Shown here piece after piece: positions 1-9,390 of a stretch of 64,000 nt of DNA. How positions within the stretch are numbered: position 1 is the stretch's first letter; each line of letters starts with the position of its first letter. The position numbers and the translations under genes are program-made. This stretch comes from Eretmocerus hayati (taxonomy: Eukaryota > Arthropoda > Insecta > Hymenoptera > Aphelinidae), in contig CM056744.1 of the NCBI GenBank assembly GCA_029851415.1, forward strand, positions 14,081,268 to 14,145,267, in the 5' to 3' direction. The notes under the pieces are model-generated. The model was not told the origin of the DNA and made no database searches. It saw only the letters and a program-made list of their open reading frames with translations.

Positions 1-2624
1 ATCTGTTGGCAGTCATGCTGATCCCACCGCGGATACCTGAATCATGGAATTAGGATGTCGAAAGAACGTTGATCATATTTTCGTCTGTAGATAGTCATAA
101 GTATATCTCACCTTTCTCCACCATATAAAGCATATCAATATCTGTTATCAAATCCAGTTGTACTCCAGTTATTTTGAGAGCACAGTCCCAACTGAAACCA
201 GGTGTGGTATAATAGTGTGCTGGATCGAGCCCATATGCTACCATACAGTTCGATCGGAAATTTTCATAAACATCTGCCAGCAGTAGTACATCAGTTTTTA
301 AGTAAATATCTGAATACTCCCCAAGTGTTTGTATGTTGAGTTTTTCCCATACTTCTTGAGCATGCGCATAATCTTCATCAGTTATCGAACATTCATTCAA
401 TTTACTATAGAAATCTTGCTTATCTGGTAGCTGTGTTTCGTTCAATTTCTCAAAAGAACTAGTATAGTCGTAAGGATAGACTCCTTTCTTCGTGAGGAGT
501 TTGATTTGATCACCAGTCAGTCCGTCAGCTTGGAAGGTTTTTCTCGTGATGGTATGATGAGGTAGATAGCTGGCCAACTTTTCTAGAGATGATGACAGGA
601 AACGGAAAGAATCTAAGAATCTGAAGTTTATGACAGTTCCATCAACGTATTTTGTGAAACTGATGTAGCGATCTTTGTTCTCTGCGAGAACTGATACACG
701 CCCTTTCAGAATTTCATCTGAAGCGAGTTCTGAGATAATGAGGTGCGAATCATAATTAGATAATCCGTGGAACAAGGTGGGAATATATCTTGAGGACTGA
801 TATGAAAGATTGCATCTGGAATGGCTAGCCCCTCTGAAAAGGCCTGGAATTGAATCGAAACTTGATTTTATTACATCATTAATAGATAAATACAGAAAAA
901 TGGAGTGGAGCGTTACCTGTCAAATGACAATGATCGCGAACCCTTTTGTCTGCTTGCGTAAAGGCTTTTTGACAAATGTGACATTTTTTAGCCAACTCAA
1001 AGTCTCTTTCATCTTCGTCCGTAAAAATCATGGGCTTAGGATTCTTATAGAGTGCATCCAACTCAAAAGCTATCTTCTTGAGCTCTTTCACGAACCATTG
1101 GGCTGGTGTTAATATCCCTAAACAACCATCATGCTCCACTTCTTGCCGATAGCTCTTATAATATGATTTTGTATCATCGAAGCTATTTTTCAAGTAGTAC
1201 CCAACACTGAGGGCCTGATGATTCTGCAGAGTGCCTCGAATGGTCGAAGGTTTTAGTATGGCTTCAAAGTCTACGTATAAAATATACGGGACTTTTTCAC
1301 GATTTTTATAATTTTTGAAGAATAGTTTACTATTTTCTATACTGGGTAATTGGATTTTACATCTACTCAATTGAATACAATCTATGCGATGATCAATCAG
1401 CTGCCTCTCTGTCAGGAAATAATGTAAACATCGATCGCAGATATGTATTCGTCCTTTGAATCGTGTCACTTGACTTCTCAATAGCTTGGATAAGTCTTTG
1501 ATCCATAAATAATGATATTTGGGAGGTTGATCAGCATGCTGCCCCTCATCTATACTTTCTTCTTCATCGATATAATGATCTTGAATGAGTAATAGATTCA
1601 CGTGCCTATTTTTGTGTGAATTAGTCAAATGAGCTGTACAGACTGAGTAAGAGTTGTTCCGTTTCTTTAGTAAGAAAACATTGACCGACACATCATTCTG
1701 TTTCTCAAACTTCCGCACTTGCTTGAGTGTTACTGGGAAATCGATACCTCGGAAGTTGAGCTCGTTCGCATACGGCTTATAACTGCCGATTCGTTGGGGA
1801 TTACTCTCTGCGGGGTGTAGAGCGGACAGGATGGCCCATTTGAAACATTCTTCATCCCGACTCATTACATTGACGCATGCCTGTTTTTTCTGTATAGGCG
1901 CTGGTAATGGTAGGTGTGAGCTCCCATGTATAGGTTGATAGTGGTTCATATTGACAATCAAACTTAAAATCTCTCTCAGACTCCATCCAGAACCTTTGCC
2001 TTCAAATTCTTCTATCTGATGGAGAATCGGTTCAATGACGTAATCATCATACCACTCTTTCAGCTCAGTAGATTCGAAAATGGGTTGATTCGCAGTATTA
2101 AAATATTTTACATCGATTGTTTCAGCGTCATCTTTCAATACCACATATTCTGCTGAAAGTTCGACATTTACTTTCAATGAAGAGAACGATTCTAAGGCAG
2201 CATTGATTTTTTCCTCGAATAATACTCGAGCATCTTCCAGGAATTGTTTGATGTCTTTGTGGAGTAAGTTGCTTATGACACCGGAGCTGATACGATTTTC
2301 AAAAACTGAAGAGATATCATCCCATTGTACTGATGGTGGGTCAGGTTGTTGTTCTAACCCTCCCCCAAATTTTCTCGATTTTGACTCATATATATGTGCG
2401 AGTCTATTTTTGATATTTGCAAGCTTTGAGAGGCATGTCTGATATTTTTGTTTCTCATGTCTTGTTAATTTCCCTGAAATGGCTAATTTCTGGATACTTT
2501 CAACCATGAGTGAGCATGTATCTAGCCAGCGCTGGATCAAACTCGATGGAGCATCGTGAGCATACGTCTGGAGAGAGTGCATCAGCATCCATATATTCAC
2601 TTCGTAAAGTTCTAGTGACTCCAT
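1..2624 (-). CDS. Polinton/Maverick-type family-B DNA polymerase, 5' three quarters, three exons, runs off the left edge
   Basis: Exons as read on the minus strand: 2624-917, 843-112, 36-1 (continues beyond the window), about 825 codons visible. The first ATG is at 2624-2622; four more codons are open upstream but begin with TTG. All three 3'-5' exonuclease motifs of protein-primed family-B polymerases are visible: Exo I VDFEAI (about residue 451), Exo II GLSNYDSH (about 596), Exo III YLKTDVLLLAD (about 748). Before them lie a DEECFKWAIL block typical of arthropod copies, a CDRC...H...C finger and a CHIC...DHCHLTG cluster resembling recombination endonuclease VII fingers. The catalytic polymerase motifs would lie left of base 1. 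Known for the family: replication polymerase of Polintons/adintovirus-like elements. Apart from the two introns the frame is unbroken over 2.6 kb, so this is a young or maintained copy. It is divergent from the gene starting at 3097. Family call is sure; the exact element type is inferred. Confidence 0.88.
37..111 (-). other. Predicted 75-bp spliceosomal intron 2 of the polymerase gene
   Basis: On the minus strand it starts GTGAGATATAC and ends ATGATTCAG. It is phase 1 and again splits a Gly codon after G. An in-frame stop lies five codons past the junction in unspliced sequence. After removal the protein reads ...MVEK-G-IRGGIS, which matches the conserved block found at this point in related polymerases. 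The two introns are not obviously similar to each other. Confidence 0.8.
844..916 (-). other. Predicted 73-bp spliceosomal intron 1 of the polymerase gene
   Basis: On the minus strand it starts GTAACG and ends TTCCAG. Removing it joins HCHLTG to a following RG.SH..CN segment, which completes the zinc-finger pattern of the family. It is phase 1, splitting a Gly codon after its first G. Its length (73) is not a multiple of three, so unspliced RNA is frameshifted; the two flanking ORFs are in different frames for this reason. Confidence 0.8.
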
Positions 2625-2636
2625 CTTGCTTTGCAA

Positions 2637-3096
2637 GACCGGTCAGCGGGGGGGGGGGGGGGCTCAATCAAACCCCTTGATAGATCAACCGAGTCTGCAA
2701 GCTACTCACGACCGCCTATCAACTGTTTTACACCCTCATAAGCCTTCAAGTCAGTCTATCGCCCCAACACATACGACCTGTGTGTTGGAGACTCCTACCT
2801 CCGCGATGCTAAGCACTGGACTGTCGAGCTACGGACCACAGCGGCTCTTATACCCACATTGAGGATGCTGCGTCTACGAATTCTCGAAAGAAACTTTTAA
2901 AATATTCATCCACCAAAAGAAGTGGAAATATCAACATCACTTGTAGTTCCGGGAAGAAGGGGGGGGGGGGGCTCATCGACCGTTCTTTCCCATCACAAAT
3001 TCCTAAGAGATTTCCGGTTATATGATTTAACAGTTAGCTAGACGCATTTCGGATCAGTTGAGTTCGAGCAACTGGGGAGGTCAGTTCGAGTCCGAA
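2637..3096. other. Divergent intergenic region with two homopolymer G runs
   Basis: The region lies between the 5' ends of the leftward polymerase gene and the rightward nuclease-like gene, and must hold both promoters if the two genes are transcribed. It contains 15 consecutive G at 2648-2662 and 13 at 2959-2971. Both runs are followed directly by CTCA, which suggests a short duplicated unit. No protein I recognise is encoded between them. Confidence 0.6.
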
Positions 3097-3767
3097 ATGG
3101 ATTTTTTTGTTGACATTCAAGGCTTTCGGAGATCCACCAACCTATTCCAACTCAAAGAACTGGCCATTGTCCCACTCGAAAAAACGTTCTTACCAACAAT
3201 ATGTCTGTTCAAAGCCCCGTGTAAGTGGGCTAAGTTGCTCCCTCAAGAACGGAAATACAATCAATGGTTGGAGAGATTCTTGGGCATTTCTTGGAATTCT
3301 GGCTCAATTGCTCCAGGTTGTTACGTACGAATTCTACATGATAATTTGAGATGTGCCTCGAAGATTTACGTTAAAGGGGTGGAAAAGAGGAAGTGGATCG
3401 AGGAAATACTTCCCGGAAAGTAAGTTTTTCATACCCCACTTCTGTATGTAGATTGATTGGGATCCACATCATATCTGATTCCAGATTGGTTATCAACATG
3501 GAGGATATACGTTGCCCTCCATTACGAGAACTGATTGCGGAACAACGAATATCATGCCACCACCACACACTCCGAGAGGATGGGGTGTGTGCAGTAAAAA
3601 ACGCTTATAGCCTTCGGGGTTGGTTCCTGAAGAGACGAAATTTCTTAGAAACCCATGAGGGGGAGGATGAGGTGGACTATAACCTCAGGATCAATGAAAC
3701 GGTCCCGTTTGCAGCGGATCAGCGACCTGCTCAAATGGATGACGCAATCTTGACTATGTATAGCTAA
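3097..3767 (+). CDS. Small nuclease-like protein of an uncharacterised arthropod repeat-associated family, two exons
   Basis: Exons 3097-3419 and 3485-3767 give about 201 residues. The start is the first ATG, directly before DFFVDIQGF; the open frame extends 13 codons upstream without another ATG. The order of conserved-looking blocks is FVDIQGF...LKELAIV near the N-terminus, ERKYNQWLERF and WNSG in the middle, IYVKGVEKRKWI, then INMEDIRCPPL and HHHTLREDGVCAVKN. I recognise this block order from many unnamed arthropod proteins that occur in mobile or viral-like contexts. The spacing of acidic and His residues resembles a DEDD/RNase H-like 3'-5' exonuclease fold. That fold is an inference, not established for the family. 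It is divergent from the polymerase and probably belongs to the same element. Confidence 0.6.
3420..3484 (+). other. Predicted 65-bp intron in the nuclease-like gene
   Basis: Begins GTAAGT (ideal donor) and ends CTGATTCCAG. It is phase 2 and splits a Lys codon (AA|A). Splicing joins EEILPGK to LVINMEDIRCP and brings the two ORFs into a single frame, with no stop until 3767. An earlier AG at 3450-3451 would give an intron of only about 32 bp and is less likely. Confidence 0.75.
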
Positions 3768-3906
3768 TTTCCTAAATTAACCCTTTTGATACCTCAAAAC
3801 TTCTGGTTCTGAGTTTCATATGACCTAATTGTTCTATATATAGTATTAACTAAGTATTCCGATACAAAATTTAAACAATATCATGAATAATAACAAAAAC
3901 CGCGGT

Positions 3907-4306
3907 GCGTGGAAGCACACTGGGTATTAGGAGAGTATAAGGTTGCCGGAGGTAACATCAGCACCAAGCTAGCGATCGGGATCAATGTGGATCCCGTTCA
4001 ATATTTGAAAATGTTCGATCTCAATCTTTCACGATCCATATATATATATATGATATTCTATATATACTATAGTATAAACTCGGTGTTCCGTCGCAAAATT
4101 TCGAATAACAATATAAATAGCAACGAAAATAAGATGCGTAGAGGCATACTGAGTATTAGGATAGCATGAGATCGTAGAAGGTAACGTCTGTAGTATGCCA
4201 TAGGATGAGGGCTCGCGAAAATATTGAGCGCGGAAGCTCACTGAGTATTAGGAGAGTATGAGATTGCTGGGGGTAACGTCTGCAGCAAGCTATAAATATA
4301 TTCCAT

Positions 4307-4353
<47 letters not shown>

Positions 4354-4991
4354 TATATATATATAATATATTATACATATACATATATATGTATGTAATA
4401 TGATAGAATACATATATACTCTAGTATAAACTCGACATTCCGTCGCAAAATTTTGAATAACAATATGAATAGCAACGAAAACAAGATGCGTAGAGGCACA
4501 CCAAGTATTAGGAGAGCATAAGATCGCATAAGGTAACGTCTGTAGTATGCCATAGGATGAGGGCTCGCGAAAATATTGAGCGCGGAAGCGCACTGAGTAT
4601 TAGGAGAGTATGACATTGCTGGAGGTAACGTCTGCAGCAAGCTATAGATATATTCCATCCTATATATATATATATATATATATAATATATTATACATATA
4701 CATATATATGTATATAATATGATAGAATACATATATACTCTAGTATAAACTCGACATTCCGTCGCAAAATTTTGAATAACAATATGAATAGCAACGAAAA
4801 CAAGATGCGTAGAGGCACACCAAGTATTAGGAGAGCATAAGATCGCATAGGGTAACGTCTGTAGTATGCCATAGGATGAGGGCTCGCGAAAATATTGAGC
4901 GCGGAAGCGCACGCACTGAGTATTAGGAGAGTATGACATTGCTGGAGGTAACGTCTGCAGCAAGCTATAGATATATCTCATCCTATATATG

Positions 4992-5075
<84 letters not shown>

Positions 5076-5461
5076 ATATATATATATTCTATATATACTA
5101 TAGTATAAACTCGGTGTTCCGCCGCAAAATTTCGAATAACAATATAAATAGCAGCGGAAACAAGATGCGTAGAGGCACAGCAAGGATTAGGAGAGCATGA
5201 GATCGCAGAAGGTAACGTCTGCACCAAGCTACCGATCGGGATCAATGTGGATCCCGTTCAATATTTGAAAATGTTCGATCTCAATTATTCATGATCCCAA
5301 TTGCTATATATATATATATTCTATGTATACTATAGTATGAACTCACTGTTCCGTCGCAAAATTTCGAATAACAATATAAATAGCAACGAAAATAAGATGC
5401 GTAGAGGCATACTGAGTATTAGGATAGCATGAGATCGTAGAAGGTAACGTCTGCGGTATGC
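3907..5461 (+). repeat. Nine direct copies of a ~65-bp motif in an AT-rich tandem block
   Basis: The core motif runs from GCGTAGAGGCA through GTATTAGGAGAG to GGTAACGTCTGCAG..GC. Copies start near 3907, 4136, 4228, 4488, 4580, 4807, 4899, 5167 and 5399, all in the same direction. From 4136 to 4970 they alternate between two subtypes (GCGTAGAGGC and GCGCGGAAGC) in a larger unit of about 320-350 bp. Each larger unit also carries a TATA microsatellite and a conserved CCGTCGCAAAATTT stretch. The first and eighth copies share a downstream block containing GATCGGGATCAATGTGGATC. I do not recognise it as a known RNA gene. The long ORFs across it are repeat artefacts. Confidence 0.85.
4993..5073 (+). 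repeat. 81-nt homopolymer T run
   Basis: Uninterrupted T from 4993 to 5073, inside the tandem block and flanked by TATATATGC and GCATATATA. It may be a poly(A) tail of a minus-strand retro-insertion, a slippage expansion or an assembly artefact. No retro-element body is visible next to it. Confidence 0.9.
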
Positions 5462-5479
5462 CATAGGATGAGAGCTCTC

Positions 5480-6215
5480 TCTCTCTTCCTCTCGGTAAAA
5501 CTCCTATTCGATCATGGGATCTTAATACTCAGCGGCAGCCAACGAGTTTGTTATTCGAACTATACATTTGCAATAAATATAAAATGCATATTATACGTTG
5601 ATTCAAGTATTATATTCAACCAATTTACTGAATGAATGCATAAATGGGAAGTAATACAAATTTTTAATGTTTAAGTGCATGTGCATCAGTACTTTTACTG
5701 GAAACTTGGAACTTTAGATTTGTATACTTTTACGTAATTGATTTGAAATTCCGTCATTCTATAGTTTTTTCTTTGAATCGATAGTTTGAGATGGTGGATT
5801 GGATGGGATTGTAAGGATAAGACTTGATTATCGTAAATCGAGTTTTAATGAAATAGTTTCTTTAAATTGAACATATTATCAATACATACTCAGATTCCCT
5901 ATAATATTGATATTTGAAGATATTTTTTGATTGAGATATGGCTTTCATGATTCCATGGATCATTTTTTAACATATAATCAATATATTAATATTCCATACA
6001 TGCACCTATAATATAACATCAAAACTAATATGTGTATGAGTATATAGTATCATAATTATACTAAATACAGCGAATGTATATATGTAGGTAAATATAAGTT
6101 ATGAATGGAATATTTTATGAATGGTACTTATATATATTCAAATACATTTCAAATTATTTTGATGATAAAAAATAGAGATGATGGAAATGAGAACATTATT
6201 CCTAAGACTTACATA
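5480..6215. other. AT-rich spacer, no gene seen
   Basis: Starts with a short CT-rich microsatellite (near 5472-5490) and is otherwise AT-rich. I see no ORF of interest, repeat or RNA gene. It contains the expected 3' end of the leftward unit that stops at 6221. No clear minus-strand AATAAA was found close to that stop. Confidence 0.6.
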
Positions 6216-6220
6216 TGACT

Positions 6221-6772
6221 CTACTGGAAATTCAAAAATTCGCCAAGCTTCTTCCGAAGTGGCGAAATATTTTCCTTATTACTATCCTTCTTCAATATTT
6301 TTTTAAATCTGCCGAGGGCAGTTTTCTTCTTCGTCTTTTTCTTCTCCTGACAAAGCATTCTCCATGCTTTGCCTTTGATAGGCGCTGGCTCCAAACTTTG
6401 GAAGATGATCCTCTCAATTTCTCGTATCTCTTCCTCAGATAAATGGTCCCCTACAGGAGGCCAAAGTTTTTCCATCACTGATTGGGGAACCAGAGGATCT
6501 ATATCCTCATAAATGTGGAGCTCTGGCTCACACTCAACTTTTTTAATTGCAATTCTGTCCATTTTTTCAGAAACCTCCGAAATGAGGTTATTCATCTCCC
6601 AGGACTGAAAAAGAAGAATATTATTTGAGTATAAATGTCATATATATTATGTATTCTGAGATAAGAAGAAAAAACTCACCATTAAAGATGTGATATTTGG
6701 ATGGATCGTCATTGATCCACCCGATAGTAACCCATGATGCACATTTATGTGGAGGGTTACGTATCCGCTCAT
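6221..6772 (-). CDS. Second ORF of the leftward unit: basic protein with KEN-box and D-box-like C-terminus, two exons
   Basis: Exon A is 6772-6680 (31 codons, starts MSGYV), exon B 6604-6221 (127 codons plus stop); about 158 residues. The ATG lies 8 nt after the stop of the upstream ORF, in another frame. Translation could instead begin at internal Met 21 or Met 35 (MNNLISEV). The middle is acidic with an SEEEIREIERIIFQSLEP helix-like stretch. The C-terminal third is strongly basic (KKKTKKK) and ends with KENISPL followed by RKKLGEFLN, an exact match to the RxxLxxxxN destruction-box pattern. KEN and D boxes are known APC/C degrons in securin, geminin and cyclins; such short motifs also occur by chance. 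I recognise no domain. A GTAAGT lies 12-17 nt past the stop and could mark a 3'-UTR intron. Confidence 0.55.
6605..6679 (-). other. Predicted 75-bp intron inside the second ORF
   Basis: On the minus strand the donor is ATG|GTGAGT and the acceptor ATTCTTCTTTTTCAG with a good pyrimidine tract. It is phase 0. Unspliced sequence hits a TAA within the intron, while splicing links ITSLM to SWEMNN and extends the ORF upstream to the ATG at 6772. Confidence 0.7.
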
Positions 6773-6780
6773 TTGATATT

Positions 6781-7263
6781 CTATAACTCGTCGAAGTCCA
6801 GCCGACGGCAACACGGGGCTAGAGGCCGAATTTTCTGGGGCGTGTCAGCGATACTTATGACCCCGTCCGGGCTGAACGGAGTATCAATTCCGCTGATAGA
6901 AGTCAGCGGTGGTGATCCTTCGGTGAGGTCGATCACCGCTGGCGATGACGTCCTTTGGCGCTTCGCTGGCGGCGGGGAGGAGAGATCTATCAGCTTCGGA
7001 CTCGGTGGAGGTATATACCACCCGAGCCGACCTAACTCGGTCAACTCAGGTGATGTCCACCTACTATTAATGAAATACTGGGGTGGTGTCCCCGGTATCT
7101 CGATCACTTCCGGTGAAGGTCTTGGTGGAGGTGGTGGCGGCTGGTAAGCCGGCAAGGGTGACCCCGCCGGCTCTTGCAATATAAGCAGGAACGCTCGGCA
7201 AAAAATAGAGACCCCTAGGGCCTCTTTTTCCTGGTTATTCAACTCTCGGGTTGTAGGTTCCAT
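6781..7263 (-). CDS. First ORF of the leftward unit: proline-rich protein with four SUMO-interaction-like motifs
   Basis: 160 residues; the ATG at 7263 sits 6 nt after a predicted splice acceptor. A helical-looking N-terminus (residues 1-32) is followed by a poly-Pro stretch (42-47). Then come four spaced modules of the form SP..hIxh...[ST]P: VIEIPGTP (53-60), LIDLSSP (91-97), VIDLTEGSP (110-118) and VISIADTP (135-142). VIDLT is the classic SUMO-interacting core known from PIAS proteins, and flanking Ser/Thr-Pro sites resemble phospho-regulated SIMs. KRQR (101-104) is a possible nuclear signal. GC content is clearly above the flanks. I do not recognise the protein. Binding to poly-SUMO or SUMOylated partners in the nucleus is an inference from motifs only. 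It could be host, viral-derived or transposon-encoded. Confidence 0.65.
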   Translation of the reverse strand: MEPTTRELNNQEKEALGVSIFCRAFLLILQEPAGSPLPAYQPPPPPPRPSPEVIEIPGTPPQYFINSRWTSPELTELGRLGWYIPPPSPKLIDLSSPPPAKRQRTSSPAVIDLTEGSPPLTSISGIDTPFSPDGVISIADTPQKIRPLAPCCRRLDFDEL

Positions 7264-7268
7264 GAAAT

Positions 7269-7663
7269 CTACGAATAAATTGGACAACAATTAGACTCTA
7301 TTCCTTAACTATCAACATAATACGGAATTGCTAGTGTAAAATTTGCGCGATGTATTAGGAGCCTATGAGCGAATAGATGGTCTTTCAGCAACATAACTGC
7401 TATACAGCGAGAACGAGAGGAGATATTATGGATACAAATCATGCTGAGACGAGCCTCCTATTCACTCATGGACTCCTGGTATAACGCACCCAGAAATTTT
7501 TACAAATAACCCGCGAGTTGAATAAAATAATTGACCGATTATGCTAGACGAGCCTTCTTGTTGACTCCTAGTCTCACGCGCCGAAATTTGATGAACAATA
7601 ATCCGCAATTTGAATCAAATAAATGTGGAAGAAAAACTTATATATGAATAAGTTACTACTCAC
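7269..7663 (-). other. Predicted 395-bp 5'-leader intron with internal degenerate repeats
   Basis: On the minus strand the donor is CACA|GTGAGT at 7663 and the acceptor TTCGTAG at 7269, just before the first ATG. The intron carries degenerate direct copies of a segment containing AGGAGTC and GGCTCGTCT followed by AGCAT (around 7445-7500 and 7545-7580). A related piece appears around 7340-7375. Confidence 0.6.
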
Positions 7664-7872
7664 TGTGATTAGATAGAGAGGAGTGAGAGATTCCTCGATG
7701 TGGAGAGCCTTGGAAGAGAGAGACTGGGGCCCTCAGTGGCTTCTAGAAGATGATGATGATGGAGATGGAGACCCGCACAGGACTCGTCAATAGGGAAGCT
7801 GGAGTACTCGCCGACGGCCAAGAGATGATACACGGACCACGAACAAACTTGTGAACTCCAGGTTGTGAGACT
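7664..7872 (-). other. ATG-free noncoding leader exon of the two-ORF unit
   Basis: From the initiator A at 7872 to the donor at 7664 the minus strand gives 209 nt with no ATG, is pyrimidine-rich (CATCATCATCATC, CTCTCTCTTCC) and ends at a GTGAGT donor. This is what a real 5' UTR exon would look like. Confidence 0.6.
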
Positions 7873-7978
7873 GACTCCAAGAGTGGCTCGTGCATCAACT
7901 TATAAAGGCGCTATTCCATGGTTGAATCCACGCCCTCGCTCAAAAACTCTTCTACCCCCAAATTTGGGGAGGGCCAAT
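7870..7978 (-). promoter_or_regulatory. Core promoter: CCAAT, TATA and TCAGT initiator
   Basis: On the minus strand, TTTATAAG occupies 7906-7899, and an arthropod-type initiator TCAGT occupies 7874-7870 with its A at 7872. The TATA start is 32 bp upstream of that A, which is canonical spacing. An inverted CCAAT box (CCAAT on the plus strand at 7974-7978, minus strand ATTGG) lies about 104 bp upstream of the start, next to a palindromic CCCCAAATTTGGGG. Confidence 0.65.
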
Positions 7979-7979
7979 C

Positions 7980-9050
7980 AGAAGCGACTTTGGACAATGG
8001 TCATCCTGACCCATCTTCGAGGGGAATATTGGAAATTCTAACGATGGGGTGGGGGATTCGGAAAAACGGCCAAATTTGAATTCTCCGCCAGATACTTGAT
8101 TTTTCTGAAAAGTCTATATGTTTCAAGCGTGAGAAAGAAGTTTCCCTCCTAGAGAGGATCCCACGGATCTGAATTGGTTCGCACGGTGGTATTAGCCACC
8201 CGACTCATCAATGAAGCTCCTTGAAAAAGGACCCTTGTGACCTCCGTCTGAGTTGCAACGGCGTTCACTGTGCCTAAGAAAATATATGTACCACTCTTTA
8301 TCTTAAGCTCGGAATAGGACCCTTTGATCCCTGGAGCTAGATTTTCTCACAGCTGCCAGAATAATATTCATGGCACATATAATACAGGAGGGTCTGTGCA
8401 TTTTCCCCGGAATAGTAAAGCTTCTCCTCAAGGTCGAGACCTGATGTTTATATGACATTTGCAAAGTTTTCGGCCTAAGAAGGAATTTTCCCATTGACTC
8501 ATCAAAAATTATTGAGCCGCATCCGCAGGCAGCATATGCGATACAATCACAATAGTCTGGGGCGATGGACTGCATGGTCCTAAAATAATACCACTTTGAC
8601 TGCTTTTAAAGACTTTTGAATGCATCGGAAGAAATATTCAGAGGGTTATTCCCAAGTGGCAATCCCTATTTTAAGAAGGTACATCTTTTACAATACTGCC
8701 TCCGAAAGATGTGAGTGCATCTGATGCTGCATCATTCTACCTTCTCCAGATGTTTAAATAGCCGCTGGGATTATGCGAACCCTAAACGCTGTAGGAGGGT
8801 GCACGTGTCTCGCCACTGCGGCATCAGGATGAAACAGACCGATCATCCGCGTCATAGGAAGGTGCACCGTGAGAAGCGAGTTAAAGGGACAAGAAACCGA
8901 TGCATGTTGTGCTTAATTTTTCTCCCGAGCGATGAGCTCGACTATTTCTGTGTAGAAACTTGGGTATGCATTCGAAATTCCAAAAGGGATGCCGGTCACT
9001 GGTGGTCGATTCCGATTTTGCCTCTCGGAATTCGAGGCACTTTCTTATAC
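7980..9050. other. Moderately GC-rich block without a recognisable gene
   Basis: Base composition is richer in G+C than most of the window. Short ORFs occur on both strands (8303-8575 minus, 8715-9137 plus), but neither resembles a protein I know. Minus-strand sequence near 8950-9000 reads TGIPFGISNAYPSF in one frame, faintly like a retroelement reverse transcriptase, with stops on both sides. It may be a decayed mobile element. Confidence 0.3.
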
Positions 9051-9056
9051 ACACCC

Positions 9057-9171
9057 AAGATACTACAAGGATCCGAGCACACTCTTATACATTGTAGGAT
9101 ACTACAAGGAGGCGAGCTCGCCTCCCAACACGCGTAGGATACTACAAGGAGGCGGGCTCGCCTCCTTGTAG
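9057..9171 (+). repeat. Three ~38-bp tandem repeats ending in a 30-bp palindrome
   Basis: Three copies begin GATACTACAAGGA near 9057, 9098 and 9137. The second contains the perfect palindrome GGAGGCGAGCTCGCCTCC. The last closes a 30-bp near-perfect hairpin at 9142-9171 (CTACAAGGAGGCGGG against its complement). Confidence 0.75.
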
Positions 9172-9390
9172 CTTACCTACTATCAAACATCGGTACTTTG
9201 CGATTGGACTATCTTCGTACGTCTTCACGAGCCCTCCAATTACTTTCGGAGTATCATCCGAGTATGAAATATTAACACAGCAGTGCCCTGCACGTACAAG
9301 GACTCCTGGACAACCGCGTAAACGAGTCCAGTCGAGTAAAAATAGAGTCGTCCATAACCTAAAAAAGTTGGGATGGGCTCCACCTGACGG

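Noticed and set aside
4029..5245. Long minus-strand ORFs (up to 245 codons) across the tandem block
   Set aside because: They translate TATA microsatellites, the T run (poly-Lys) and repeat units; the same peptides recur at each unit. Not genes.
6734..7147. Plus-strand 137-codon ORF opposite the SIM-motif protein
   Set aside because: Antisense shadow of the higher-GC minus-strand coding region; Gly-rich composition mirrors the Pro codons.
8940..9010. Reverse transcriptase remnant (TGIPFGISNAYPSF on the minus strand)
   Set aside because: One short motif, stops on both sides and no YxDD box or other retroelement signal near it.
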